DNA of 64,000 nucleotides from NCBI GenBank assembly GCA_024752435.1, contig CP103026.1:1054001-1118000 (forward strand). The letters run 5' to 3'. Shown piece by piece: positions 49,067 through 61,370 of this stretch. The position numbers and the translations under genes were made by a program. Source of the stretch: Allantophomopsis cytisporea. Its lineage: Eukaryota > Ascomycota > Leotiomycetes > Phacidiales > Phacidiaceae. The notes beneath the pieces were generated by a model. The model was not told where the DNA came from. It did not search any database and was given only the letters and a program-made list of their open reading frames with translations. The stretch's first letter is position 1. The number at the start of each line of letters is the position of its first letter.

Positions 49067-50414
49067 CGTTCTAATTGGGGGCATCCCTGAGAGCATGTTC
49101 AAGAGCACGTGTTCGTAGCAACAACATCCTTTTGTGAAGTGATTCTGATAGTATAACTGTAAACACATGAGCATTTCCAATAAAGTATTGGGAAGGAGAC
49201 GTAGATACCTACCATAACGTTTAACTCGGACGGGATTTTAAACGGAAAGACGTTTGTTCGAAAAGCTCGGTCAGGTAACTAAACTCGAGATCGTAGTTGC
49301 AATGTTTTTGATCTGAAGATGATTGAATTCTGGCATCAACGTTTACTCCTAGGCACGTAGGCGGGATTTACAGCTACTACGGCACGAACACAACGTACGA
49401 TACGTAAGTTAACTTGAAGGCGAATATCTGGTCCGCTATAAAAGACGAGGCCTAAGATACGAGATTTAGACAATGTAAAAGTAGCTGGATTCGGTAATAA
49501 TTATTGTTTATGCTATAATGTATTTTTCGTAGGATAGCTACTGCTTCTACGCATTGAGGGGAAGGCTTATTGCTGAGTCCACTTGAAATATCGGATATAT
49601 TATACAAGGCCTCTCCGGCCGGCGAAAGCATCCGGTAAAGAGGGATGTTCAGTACTGGAGCCGCAACACCCTGATAGTATAATTAATTATTCAACTCTGT
49701 GTTTTACCTGTATTCAGCTATATTTGACTATAACCTCTTCATAGATTGAATATGTTCATTTGCCAGTCGCGTAAGCCAGTTGCAGTTAAAGCATCGTACC
49801 CTGAGTAGTATTTGAGCATCTCATTGCGTTGAAAAGGCTTTGGGAAGTTCGACAGTGATGTCTCCCATTCCAAGAGTTTGGATAATCGGGTATGACTTGT
49901 AAATAGCGCCGTACTAACGTCTGCTCTTTCATCTGGAACATAAAGGTTCTCTTCTATCTCTTTTTGTACTTCTAGGTCGGTAATATTATTGGAGACTGGT
50001 ACATTATCTTCAAAGTACATCAATTCCTTTAAAGTCGATGATATTGTTATAACATCCGTCTGTTGTTCTCTAGGCTGAAGAGGTCTTATAGTAAATTGTA
50101 TGAGAATTAGATCGGTATCGTTAAGGTTGTTGTCGTTAGTACATAACTTCGGTAGAACATCTTAGTCCTATAGATATCCTATTATATCAATATTGTCAAT
50201 ATTGCTATTGTTATTAGTAGTTATATTTGACAGTAAGGGTGTAGAATTAATAGATCTTCCTTTTGATATCGAGTAGGTCGAAATCGAATTTAATTGTATC
50301 GCTGACTTCTTCTACTGTTTTAATCCTAGGATTGTACTTTAGTACCTTCTTTGCCTAAACAGTTTCAGCTATATCGCCAAGTAATTCTTAAGCCTCTGTA
50401 GTATTTTTCGATAG
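49067..50414. other. Left margin of the second repeat block
   Basis: Normal-composition DNA grades into AT-rich DNA from about 50030. It includes two short segments (49368-49410 and 49563-49596) that recur near the right margin of the block. A 94-codon minus-strand frame at 49739-50023 is rich in charged residues but has no recognisable family; it may be a gene relic. Confidence 0.45.
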
Positions 50415-50416
50415 TA

Positions 50417-50583
50417 ACGTAGTTTCCCTAGAACCGACGCACCGCGTTTTTTGGACCCGAAGCGACGCAGTGCCCCTAAATTTCGCGAATTTTCGCGTTT
50501 GAGTCACTATTTCATCCACTGTTCTCTGAGAATTAGTGATGTGCGTCGCTTCGGGTACTGCGTCGGTTCCAGGGAAACCACGT
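50417..50583. mobile_element. Compact MITE (167 bp), little affected by RIP
   Basis: Flanked by TA at 50415-50416 and 50584-50585. The left end begins acgtagtttccctagaaccg and then carries acgca; the right end in reverse complement begins acgtggtttccctggaaccg and then acgca. A second, inner pair of inverted motifs, cccgaagcgacgca, lies about 15-25 bp further in on each side. The centre has a small palindromic cgcgaattttcgcg core. Unlike its surroundings it keeps a normal GC level and several CpG and CpA steps. No coding capacity. Confidence 0.85.
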
Positions 50584-51620
50584 TACCTACTTTACTTTAA
50601 AAGTCTGTAGAAGAAGCCGAGCTTTATCTTAAACTTTTCGGCAAGAACTGCTTGTACATCTACTTTCTTTTCTTGTATAAATATAGGTGTATTAGTATTG
50701 CTTACTTTATTCTCAAGTTTAAACGGGTTCTTTTAAAAGTATATATAGAGCTCTACTCTTAGTTGATATATATTTTAAAGCTGCAAGAATTTGGTAAATA
50801 CAGCTGTATACTTAAAAAGTAATTCTCTGTCAGATAGTCCTAGTTGTAGGGTAACAAAGTTGAACTAGTTTAATCCAATACTTACTAATATCAACTCCGG
50901 TTACTTCCTCGAATCTCGAAGACGCTTTTTTTTTTTTTTTTTTTTTGCTGTATCTTTCGTTGTTTATTAGGTATTGTATCTAGCTTTGATGTAGCTATAT
51001 ACGCCCTATATAAGTATATAGCAATATAGTAACGTAACTAGCCTATAAACGACACAGGCCTATAACTAGACCAAGTTATACTCATTTTAAGTATACGCCC
51101 TTTTTCTACTTCTCTTACTTTTTATAAGAGTCTTATATATAAGTTTATTAGGGTATAAAGACCCTATAAAACTTATATACATTGTAGAGTAGAAGCTATA
51201 TAATTATTTACTATCTACCTACCCAATTTATACTAGTATGTATAGAGCTATTGTCAATTCAAGTCAAAACAATAGAAAATATACTGCTTTAGCTAATATA
51301 CTAGTTCTCTATAATATACCTTAATATTTATAGAGAACCAATATATTAGCCAAAGCAATACAATTTCAAAAATTTCACTTGGATTGATTATAACTCTATG
51401 CGTACTAGTCCAAATTGGGTAGGGAGATGTACTACTACTCTCTAGCTTCTGCTCTATATAATATGTAAGTTTCACACTAATTGCATACTATTACACTAAT
51501 TTATACTTATTTTCAGTATATACTATTTTTCAACTTTTTATACACTTTATAGGAGCTCTTAGTTAGCTACATATAAATCGAGTTATAATTGAGGTCTTTG
51601 TACTACAACTATCTTATATA

Positions 51621-52342
51621 ACGTGACTTTACTAGAAGCGACGCATCACCAGAACCGATGTATTTTCCAATATGTTTCCAATATCTCATTATAACTCTAC
51701 AAAGCCTAGTCTGAAACAGGCAGCTAGATAAACTATAGTTTCTTAGCTTCTGCTCTACTAGATGTGTGAGTTTCACATCAATTTAGTACGATTACACCAA
51801 GTTATACTCAATTTCAGTATATACATTTTTCCTACTTCTCTTGCACTCTATAAGAGATCCTAGCTAGCTATATACAAGCCGTTGTATATACAAGGTTATT
51901 AGGGCTTAAAGACTTTATAAGCTTGGTTGATAGTTATATAATGCCTATACAAGGATACAGTATAAAGCTTTAAAAGTAACTTTTCTTTATTAAACTACTT
52001 AATAGTTCTAGCTAGAGCTGTTGTAAACTGCTACAAGCTTATATATAAGATAATTAGGGTATAAAGCCCTTATGCGTAAGTCGATTTATATATAGCCAAC
52101 TAGGAGCTCCTATAAAGTATTTAAGAAGTCAAAATATAGTGTATACTAAGAATAAGTATAACTCAGCGTAATCGCACTCAATTGATATAAAACTTAGACA
52201 TCTAGTAGAGCAGAAGCTAAGGAGCTATAGACTATCTAGCTACCTGATTTGGACGAGTAGGTGTGGAGTTATAATAAGATATTGGGGAAATGTTGGAATA
52301 TGCGTCAGTTCTGGTAATACATCGCTTCTAGTGAAGTTACGC
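51621..52342. mobile_element. Fold-back-like TIR element (722 bp)
   Basis: TA flanks both ends. The left end begins acgtgactttactagaagcg and continues acgcatcaccagaaccgatg; the right end in reverse complement begins gcgtaacttcactagaagcg and continues atgtattaccagaactgacg. The arms stay similar far inward (ctctacaaagcctagtctga versus the reverse complement of the region near 52250; shared cttctgctctactagatgt). The length is within one base of the element at 26938-27658. No coding frame. Confidence 0.75.
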
Positions 52343-53193
52343 TATTGACTAGCAGGATTTTGATTTAGACGAGTTGATGTAGAATTATATATAATTAAAG
52401 TAGTTGTATTCAATTTTAATGTGTCGCTTATAGGCCTGTGTACTATTCCAAATCAGGTAGAGAGACAGACTATTACTCTTTAGCTTCTGCTTTATATAAT
52501 GTGTAAGATTCACGCTAATTGCATACTATTACACTAAGTTATACTTATTTTCAGAATGCCTTTGTTTTCTCTTTTTCCTGCTTTTGTAAGAGCTTCTAGC
52601 TAGCTGTATAAAATTGTTCTATATATAGAGCTACTAGGGCTTGAAGATCTTATATCTTGCTTAGGCTTATAGTTATATAATTCTTAAAAGGAGATATAGT
52701 ATACAGCCTGAAAAAGCACTTGCTTTTTTCTAAATCTTTTAATAACTTTAGCTAAAGCTACTAGAAATAGCTATAAGCTTATATATATAGCCTTTATATC
52801 CTAATAATCTTACAAATATAATAATCTTTATATAGCTAGCGAAGAGCTTCTTTAAAGTGTAAAAGAAGTAGGAAAAATATATATACTAAAAATAAGTATA
52901 ACTTAGTGTAATAGTATGTAATTAGTATAGAACTTATATATTTAATAGAGTAGAAGCTAAAGAGTAATAGTCTATCTCCCTACCCAATTTGGATTAGTAT
53001 ATATAGAGTTATAATAAAATATTAATAAAATATTGAAATTTGTATTACTTTGGGTACTATGTTGCTTCTATGTAAGTTATATTATTATACTATATTATAC
53101 TTGATTTTAGTTAGTTTTTATATTTGACTTCCCTTCTACTTTCTAAGTACTTCTAGCTAGCTATATACAAATTGTTATATATATAGGTTTATT

Positions 53194-53509
53194 AAAGTTT
53201 AAAGACTATATATACAACTTGATTTTGTAGTTATATAGCTTTTAAATAGGAATATAGTATATAACTTGAAAAACTACTTGTTTTTTTACTAAATCTTCTA
53301 ATAAGTCTAGCTAAAGCAATTATAAATAGCTATAAGTTTATATACAAAGTTATTAAGGTATAATAACTATATATAGAAGACAATTTGTATACTACTAGGT
53401 AGAAGTTTTTATATAATTAAAATAGAAAAGGAAGGTATTCTGAAAATAAGTATAAATTAGTATAATAGTATATAATTAGTATAAAACTTATATATTGTAT
53501 AGAGTAGAA
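53194..53509. repeat. 316-bp segment duplicated from 27217-27532
   Basis: By eye the two segments are the same length and differ at one position (T at 27260, A in this copy). The orientation is the same. Flanking sequence on both sides is related but much more diverged. Confidence 0.85.
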
Positions 53510-54689
53510 GCTAAAGAGTAATAGTATATCTCCCTACCCAATTTGGACTAGTATATATAGAGTTATAATCAATTCAAATAAAAAATTTGAAAATACATTG
53601 CTTTAGCTAATATATTGGCTCTCTATAATATTAATGTATATTATAGAGAACTAGTATATTAGCCAAAGTAGTATATTTTCTACTATTTTAACTTGAATTA
53701 ACAATAGCTCTATATATACTAGTAAAAATCAAGTAGGTAGATAGTAAATAATTCTATAGCTTCTACTCTACAATATATATAAGTTTTATATCAATCAAGT
53801 ACAACTAGACTAAGTTGTACTTATTTTTAGTATATACTCTTTTTCTACTTCTCTTATAATTTATAAGAGCTCCTAGCTAGCTATATACAAATCGTTGTAT
53901 ATATAGGCTTATTAGGGTATAGAAACCTTATATATAACTTGGATTTATTTTTATATAACTCCTAAAGGGAAATATAGCATACAACTTAAAAAATCACTTG
54001 CTTTTTACTAAAGCTCTTTATAGCTCTAGCTAGAGCAATTATTAATAGCTACAAGCTTATATATATAGGGTCTTTCTACCCTAATTTGGACTAATACATG
54101 TAGAGGCGTAATAAAATACTGTCCAAATATTGACAATACGTCGTTTATAGGCCAGTCACGTTAATAGGGTATATACAGTATTATACAAATATACTATAAA
54201 GACTAATCAAAGATACCTGTCCTCTTATATAGTTAGTACAAAATAATCTTACAGCATAGATAAAGGTTCCGCGGCAATCACATGAGTTTCAAACGCTAGG
54301 TACAAACCACGCAGGCAGTAGTCACGTGCGGGTGAGTGGGAAGGGTTACAGCTACTATCTCGGTGCGAACACAACGGAGGGAGACTTAAGATACGTGAGT
54401 CTGTATTTTCAACTATCTAAATGAGAGAGAAAGCGATGTAGGAATTTGTGGAAGCTCAGGGTAAGTCAGCGACCACGTAAACCGTAACATGCCCATTCCC
54501 AGTATGTCACTGTCCCCAATGACAGGCGACAGTAGCTAGCTATTGGTGAAGTACAAGAAGGAAAGAAAAGAAAAGTAATAATTGTAGAAAAGTAAGTTGC
54601 CAAGTTGTGATACACTTAATTACAAGTCCCATAACCGTCCAAATATAAACCGAGTACGTCTTATTGTCCATATAGGTCCTCCACAGTTA

Positions 54690-55700
54690 GGCTCCCTTTT
54701 CGCTCAAACGGTAATTCTCAGGGTCAAAGAGATCCTCTGTAGCAGTTTCAATTTTGGTAGCAGCAAAGGTCTCAGTGACTGGTACCTCGTGAGTAACAGT
54801 AGCAGTTTGAGCATCAGTAACGACCTGATCATCCGTAGCGTCAGCTGTAGTGCTAGTTGCAGGTGCATTTCCAGCGTTAAGAATCTTCTTACGAAACTGG
54901 AGCATGTTTTGATGCCCGGTGACTCGGGGACCGTTAGGACAATCAACAGCCTTGTAATCCATTTTCTTACACTAATTCAGCAGGGAAGTTCGTATATACA
55001 TTGAACTTGGCTGCCGTAGATGGTAGCGTGAAGGGACATCCGCAGCTGCGTAGTCGCCTTCATAAGATGACCAAGGTCAGAAAAGAATGAACCCTTGGAT
55101 TTGTTTTGGTTATTAGCATCCTTTAATCGAATGCGGAGTGCTTCCTTAATAGCTTGACACATTGGGTTCCGTGGATTTTCTGCCATGTATTCGGACATAG
55201 CTTGTGCGAGGGAAAGTTCCTAATACATACGGCGTTTATCGCCTTTTGCTATACCGGAACGATGTTGAATAACCTTCCAGTTTAGGTGCTAGATGGCCGT
55301 GAACTCTGCAATGAATTCAGGGGAAGCTTCAATGTCAAAAGCTTTGGTCTTAAAACGAGAAGGCTTGGACGTGGAAAAATCAGGGTTGTGCAAGTTGAGT
55401 AAAGCCAAAGGGTAATCCTGATTTTATTCAAGATTGGTGACGATTGGATGTCCTTCGATATGCACAGCTACTTGAGTATGTGGCATATTTGCCTTCAAAT
55501 TGCCATCGCGGATAAGCTGAGCCCTCTGGGCGTTGATGGCGACTTCTGCGATTTCTTTCGATTAACCTCACCACTGCAGAGTCAATCACCGTCAGAAGGA
55601 CCTGATGAGGCTGGTGGTGGTGGAGTCTGGAGTTTGGTGGTAATTGGGTGACCTCAAGTATCCAAGCTCGTAGCTGGATCAGTACGTGGTGCCATGGTTT
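54690..55700 (-). pseudogene. Degraded gene of unknown function, stops at Gln codons
   Basis: One minus-strand frame runs from about 55575 down to the TGA at 54977, broken only by TAA at 55426-55424, TAG at 55291-55289 and TAG at 55222-55220. Each stop is one C-to-T change from CAA or CAG, the change RIP makes in CpA. The text between is protein-like, for example NQDYPLALLNLHNPDFSTSK and AENPRNPMCQAIKEALRIRL. A further open frame at 54962-54687 (MDYKAVDCPNGPRVTGHQ, then Thr/Ala-rich) may be its 3' exon. I do not recognise the family. It could be an element-borne gene or a host gene caught in the repeat block. Confidence 0.55.
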
Positions 55701-56121
55701 CGTTGAGTAGAAATCACGTATTAGCAGTGACATTGTTGTTGATATGTAATGTGAAGATGTTTGCGATACAAACAAGGAGACATAATCTAGCTGTATCCAG
55801 ACTGTAGAGTCTGTATGAGGGAAACGAGTATGTAGAAAAGGTTATAACAGTGTGATAGTGAGAGTGTGGTGTTGTGGTGAAATAAGTGGTGGAACAAATA
55901 TGAAGTTGATATTGCTTACGAACGAAAATGATGGGAAAGCTTATCACTGAGTCCACTTGAAATATCCGATTACTTAATATCATATGAACACGTGAGCTAT
56001 GGAGAAGGAAAAGAAAGGAGTTATTGAAAAATGCTGGCTTTTCATGCGAGTTGGTATTACAAGAGATTATCTCTCTATTTTAGTTTTTTTAGGAATCGGA
56101 CATTAAACGTCTGCTGTCATC

Positions 56122-57013
56122 TTAAGAGGTAATCTGCTGAGCTCCCTTTACTGTGTAATCCTTGAGGAAGTCTGGGTCGTTCGAAATCTCCTCCTTAACC
56201 TATATGAAATGTAATTAGCAAGAACCTCAGTGTCACGAGTCTAGAATCACTTACAATATCTAGACCTCCAACCAGTTCACCTCCAACCCACAACTGTGGA
56301 AATGTAGGCCAATCCGCAAACTCCTTAAGCCCTTGTCGAACTTCATCATCTGCCAGAATGTTAAAGAAACCATATTTGACTCCATTTTCTCTCAGTAGCG
56401 CAACAAGCTGCCTGGAAAATCCGCATTGTGGAGCGCTAGGTGTACCCTTCATGAAAAGCATCACTGGTGCTGCCTTAACAAGTTCAGTCAATCTCTTGTG
56501 CAAGTCCTCCTTTTGTTGCTCCAACTCGCCCGCCGAATATTGTGGCGCAGTCGTTGCATCGTTGGAGTTTGGCGCATAGCTGCTCAAATCCTTAGCTGGA
56601 GTAGCCGTCTCTCTTGGAGTCACCTTTTGCAGCGGTGGTAACTGGCTCGCGCCGTTTGTGTTTGTCGAACTTCTGGCATGCTTCTCGATGGCAGTTCGAA
56701 CCTTGGTAGCATCACTACCGCTGACAGTTTCGAGCACTTGCTGGTTTCGTACGAGCGCAAGGAATGGTACGGCAGTCACATCGTAGGATTCGCTGATATC
56801 TGGGAGCTCCTCAGCGTTGATAGAGATCCAAGAAGTGCTGAGTGGCTGAGTGACAGGGTATGATGATGCAAGTGTCTGCAGCACAGTAGCCATCTGGGCG
56901 CATGGTGCAGCCCATGGAGTATGGAAAGAAAGAATCAACAGAGTACTTGGAGGGAGAGCAGCGACATGGCTGTCGAATTCGGCTTGGGTGGTGAGTTCCT
57001 TGACGGTCGACAT
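56122..57013 (-). CDS. Monothiol glutaredoxin Grx3/Grx4 (PICOT type)
   Basis: Cytosolic/nuclear monothiol glutaredoxin that binds a glutathione-ligated 2Fe-2S cluster and takes part in iron delivery and iron sensing. Exons 57013-56255 and 56199-56122 give about 278 residues. An N-terminal thioredoxin-like domain (about 1-105) carries WAAPC at residues 34-38, with a single Cys where thioredoxin has CxxC. A Pro/Ala/Thr linker follows. The C-terminal glutaredoxin domain (about 170-275) has the CGFS active site at 197-200, the WPTFPQLWVGGELVGGLDI segment that contacts glutathione, and KGTPSAPQ before the active site. The start is the ATG at 57013 (MSTVKELTTQAEF); the frame extends upstream, but those codons look like 5' UTR. 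Confidence 0.95.
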
Positions 57014-58530
57014 GATGCGGGGTTCACGTAAGTAGTAGTGGGGGTGGGGGAAAAGAGAAGCGACGAATATGTCGTTTTTGTGTTGATTTGTTGGGAGAAG
57101 TTTTGAAAAGTACGACAGTGCAGTGTACCAAGTTTTAGATGATTGTGTGGGTTTCCGGGACTGTCGTTGGATAAGTGTCGAGGAAGTGAAGTAGTCGTGT
57201 AGGGCGTTGCCTTTTTCTTCCTGTTGCAACAGATTACTGAGCGTCACATAAATCTCGAATAATTCGTCATTGGCGGCCAACGAGAAGCAATCATGTCACG
57301 TGACAAGACCAGATTTAACGTCGGCATCGGAGGGCAATTCGTGCAAGCACCATGTCCACATATAATAATGAGGGGATTACATATTCTTTGCGCTGGACTG
57401 TGCGTTCGTGCATATCTGAAAAGCTAAGAGTAATCTCGATTGAAAGTCTATAAGGAGAGGAAGAAATAGGTATTGTAACTACAATGTGTAAGTGTTATGA
57501 TGGTTGTAGCACTTATGGTTACCTTAACAAATAACCCGAAGTCTTGATAGCATGAAATGATAGATCTTTGAAGTTGCTATTTTGGATAAGGCCAACGGAC
57601 ATACATACGAATGACTACATATATGTATAAAATATTCTACTCCGGCTTCATACACGAATATCGAGTACTTGTACATACATCCTGCAATGGATTTGCTGTG
57701 CCGGAATAGGCCGATGAGTTGACCCACAGTAAAACATTGTATTTACCACCCTTATGCTGCATCAGGCGAAAGAGACAAAGACCCGAGAATGTGCTCGGAG
57801 AGTATCTCTACTCTGTACAGTAGGCGTAGAAGGTTGTAACAAAGTACGCATCACGTATGTATGCAGTCACAGTATATACTCTCATATCTCATAAAAATAC
57901 GAGTTATAAAGTGGTGACAGTTGAGACTTGAAACGTACCCGGGGCTGGGGGTGACAAGTGGAATTCTCGGAAAGGTTGGACCGAGAGGAAGTTCCCGTTC
58001 GATGCTAGGAGGAGTATTCAAGGGCACAAAGAAGGTTCTTGTCCGTTTTCTTTCATCTGAACTTCTTGAAGCAATAATACTATCATCACTCCAGTCAGTC
58101 AATGCCTACGCAGTACCTAGGTACTCTCTCGTGATAACCCCGTGACAAAGTCTCCAAGCTAAATTAATTCATCAATCCCTTCAGAGCCACAATACTGTAT
58201 TATTACGATAGACACGGAGACCGGGGTAGGTGGCTTACAGTGGCTCAGCCTGCAACATTCAGCTTGACTGGGAGGTAGAGGATCAACAAGTGGATTGTTC
58301 GCAACTGCGACAGAAGAGGCACACACAAAATGGGGGTGGAGCTGGGTAAGGGTTGATTGGATGTTTAAAGGATTGATGCTGGTGCTGGTGCTGATGCTGA
58401 CGGTTCGATGAGATGATGATGATCATGGGATGAGATACATGCATACTGTTTTTAATAACACTAACACTATGTACCCTTATCTTATTACGCGTAGAGGAAA
58501 AGAGTAGAACTTCTCGGAAGAAAGAAAGGA

Positions 58531-58611
58531 ACAGAGTAGAACAGAGTAGAACAGAGCAGAGTAGAGCAGAGTAGAGTAGAGTAGAGTAGAGTAGAGTAGG
58601 ACAGGACAGGA
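58531..58611. repeat. Pentanucleotide AGAGT/ACAGG microsatellite
   Basis: Interrupted run of five-base units: acagagtaga units, then agagt units, then acagg units. It lies in the intergenic region upstream of the CYSTM-like gene. Confidence 0.9.
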
Positions 58612-59793
58612 CAGAAAGGAAGAGGAACAACAGAAGCGAGGGACAGACATGAATGAGTAGTAGCAGTACAGAATAAAGCAAGGTAGGTAGTATTTACCTA
58701 TGTATGTATGTGTGTACATAGTGCAGCATATAAATAATAAATTACAGACATGGTGTTATGGTTAGATGATACGGGGGTTACGTGGGCGCATATTATGTAT
58801 GTACGTATGTATGTATAATAGGTATACTGGTATGTACTTCTTAAGTAATGAATGTACTCAAGTAAGGTAAAGAAGGTTATAATACAATTTTTATTATTAT
58901 TCCAGGCTTAGACTACATTTTTATTTGACGTTGAATTGTTGTCATTACAAGTACTGTACAGCACAAATGCTCCGAACATGCAGGGCGAGCATTTCTCCCA
59001 ACACAGCCACAGCCATAGCCACTGTACAGTATTCATGCACCGGTGCCTTGAGTTCACCTTGAGATATGGAGACGTGTAAAGGACGACTCTATGAAGGATA
59101 AACTTCTAAGGCGAGTTGTCCGCTATACTGCGCAGTATAGAGGTGAGGTGTATACGTACCTATACTGAATCAATGCCATCGTCATCATCGAATCTTGGAT
59201 CCGAATCACCCATTCTATCATCTTCTTACTCATCGAGCTGCTTTACAGTAGAAAGCAGGGTAAACGTCTACCAATCCATTATTCAATTATCTCTGTTGTT
59301 ATTTCTGTTATTGTAACAAGGTACATAGATTTGATAGCAGAATGTATACAGTACAATGGCAAAGATACTTCAAATCGTCCAAAATCCGAAGTTTGTATGT
59401 ACATACCAGATAGACGGACAGACATACATACGTAATACTACCATGATGCTTCACTGAATCCGGACCTCTACATATTACCACGTTAGTCTACACTAAATCA
59501 TCCGCCCTACGCACGACTGTACTTGCTTCAGCCCCACCAGCCCCCATCTGGTACAGTTATAGCACCATGTCTACATTGGTACGTTCACTACTGTGGATAT
59601 ACATAGAATATTTCATCTGTTGGCGTATCGCGGCCAAGACCAGACCCCAACCACAAATTCAATTAAAGGCCTAAACGCGTGACCTGACATCTCCTCTCTT
59701 TTCGTCTACCTATGTACTCTAGTTACACCAGTCTCCCACACGTATCGACTGTCCGACTCTCCTCTTACAGCCAGAAACTCGTCCCGCTCCACC

Positions 59794-59801
<8 letters not shown>

Positions 59802-59834
<33 letters not shown>
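59802..59834. repeat. CA dinucleotide microsatellite
   Basis: About sixteen uninterrupted CA units, preceded by cccacccaccca. It lies about 400 bp upstream of the CYSTM-like start codon. Confidence 0.9.
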
Positions 59835-59836
<2 letters not shown>

Positions 59837-60227
59837 GCATCCGCACACATACATCCACCCTAAACTGCTGCTGTACCGCGTACCAACTCCCAATTCAAAT
59901 CCCAGTCACCTTTAAACTCACCTACTACTCGCTCTTACTCTTCGCGCCTGAGCCTGAGCCTGAGCCTTTCTTCCTTTAAACAAATCCATCCAACACCTTA
60001 ACCTCTCCCCTCCACTACTTCTTTACATCTTCAAACTCAACGTCCTTCGCCAAGACATAAACCCGCTCTTTCGCAATACATAAACCTCTACTCGACAAAT
60101 ACTCTACTACTAATACCCCCCCAAAAAACGTACGATATAACCTATCCGTCCATCCATACATCTGTTCTTTCCCTTCTATACTAGACATCTGGCGAAATAC
60201 TAAGACTCCCTTCTGGCAGACTTCAAT

Positions 60228-60669
60228 ATGAGCTCACAACAATACTACGGAGGAGGTCCACCACCAGGACAGTACGGTCCTCCACCTGGACAAGGTGGTT
60301 ACCCACAGCAACCTCAGCAGGTGAGTGAACATTCGAGAGGCTTCCCCGTCATTTTGGATCTTTTCTAATTATCGTCGCAGGCCTACGGTCCACCACAGGG
60401 AGGATACTACCCACCACCGCAACAGGTAAAGCGCATTCGATCCCCCCTCAAAAATATCATTCCATCACGCCAGCTAACGTCGTGTGTTGTAGCAAATGAA
60501 TTATCCTCCACCGGGCCAGCAGTATGACCAGCAGCCACGCAGAAGCGGTGGCGGTGGTGGTGGCGGTTGCCTTACTGCCTGTCTCGCCGCTCTCTGCTGT
60601 TGCTGTGTTGCTGAGGAGGGATGCGAAGCCTGCGCTGATTGCGCCGAGTGCTGCGAGGGCTGTTGTTAA
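60228..60669 (+). CDS. Small Pro/Gly/Gln-rich, Cys-rich tail protein (CYSTM-like)
   Basis: Exons 60228-60320, 60381-60425 and 60493-60669 splice in frame to 104 residues. The N-terminal 60 residues are Tyr/Pro/Gly/Gln repeats (GGGPPPGQYGPPPGQGGYPQ). A Gly run of seven follows, then a short hydrophobic Cys-rich C-terminus (GCLTACLAALCCCCVAEEG, then paired Cys ending in GCC). This is the layout of CYSTM proteins, small membrane-associated proteins linked to stress tolerance; the Cys cluster may be palmitoylated or bind metal. Every exon is short and the first two introns fall between Gln codons and the next repeat unit. Function beyond family likeness is not known. Confidence 0.85.
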
Positions 60670-61370
60670 GCGCCTTTCGCTTTAACTGCGAATCGCAAGG
60701 AGGGTGATGATATATAGGCTGTCGATCAGGGAGGCTGCTGAGCATAATGAGGAAGCAAGAACACAACGCGCGACACGAGAACACTTTTCTTTTTCTTTTT
60801 GATTTTGGGATTTCCTTACATGCACCACACGGCCTTGGGCTCTCACCTGAACACTGCTTTCGCTCTGCTAAGTCTGGGAAGGGCAATTTGTTACTAGGTA
60901 GAACAAACCGCAACTACCCTTTACACTTCTAAAAAGTTCATACGTATCGACATTTACTAAAAAATGTGCCTTTGCTTTCCAGTGGATAATGTGAGGCTAA
61001 GCGTGAGCGTAAGCAAGTCACAGAGCAACGTGTATTATGGCAACCAAGCACGAATTAGTTATTTGTTGTTGCCATTCCAGCCTTGAGAGATCTAGGATGA
61101 AAGGATGGTATTCCTGGAGACTGGGGGGCCATCATAAGCATAGGCTTAATAATAGTATTATTCTGACTGAAACCCACGCATTTCGGTATCTAGATGATCG
61201 AACTTTGTGAGCACACAGTATCAGATGCACTAACATGGCCGGATAAGCTACAACTCTACATAACTATCATGATGAGGTGGCCTCTGTGTTCAAGCAGGAC
61301 TGCTTGACAATTGTAAAGGTCTCTCCTGCCCCTGCTTACTACATGCCGGTGTAACGTGTCCATCAATACC
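60670..61370. other. Convergent intergenic stretch
   Basis: Lies between the 3' ends of the CYSTM-like gene and the PIG-H gene and contains their 3' UTRs. Nothing else is supported. Confidence 0.5.

Larger units (their letters stand above)
50586..54190. repeat. AT-rich array of nested, RIP-decayed TIR elements
   Basis: Patchwork of pieces of the same element family as at 26589-28700. Recognisable ends include taacgtaactagcctataaa near 51031, facing ends meeting near 51315 and 53630, and an outward end tgacaatacgtcgtttatag followed by gccagtcacgtta near 54135-54170. Repeated internal motifs are gagctcctagctagctatat, cttctgctct and agctataagcttatata. No open frame over 100 codons. The T run at 50926-50946 is a simple repeat. 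Confidence 0.7.
57014..60227. other. Intergenic, repeat-rich, no supported gene
   Basis: About 3.2 kb between the divergent glutaredoxin and CYSTM-like genes, so it contains both promoters. It holds several microsatellites. The last 500 bp before the CYSTM-like start are C/T-rich and look like a promoter and leader. Short frames lack domains. Confidence 0.45.

Noticed and set aside
59802..59834. Regular repeats as a possible CRISPR-like array
   Set aside because: Pure dinucleotide microsatellite without spacers, in a eukaryotic genome.
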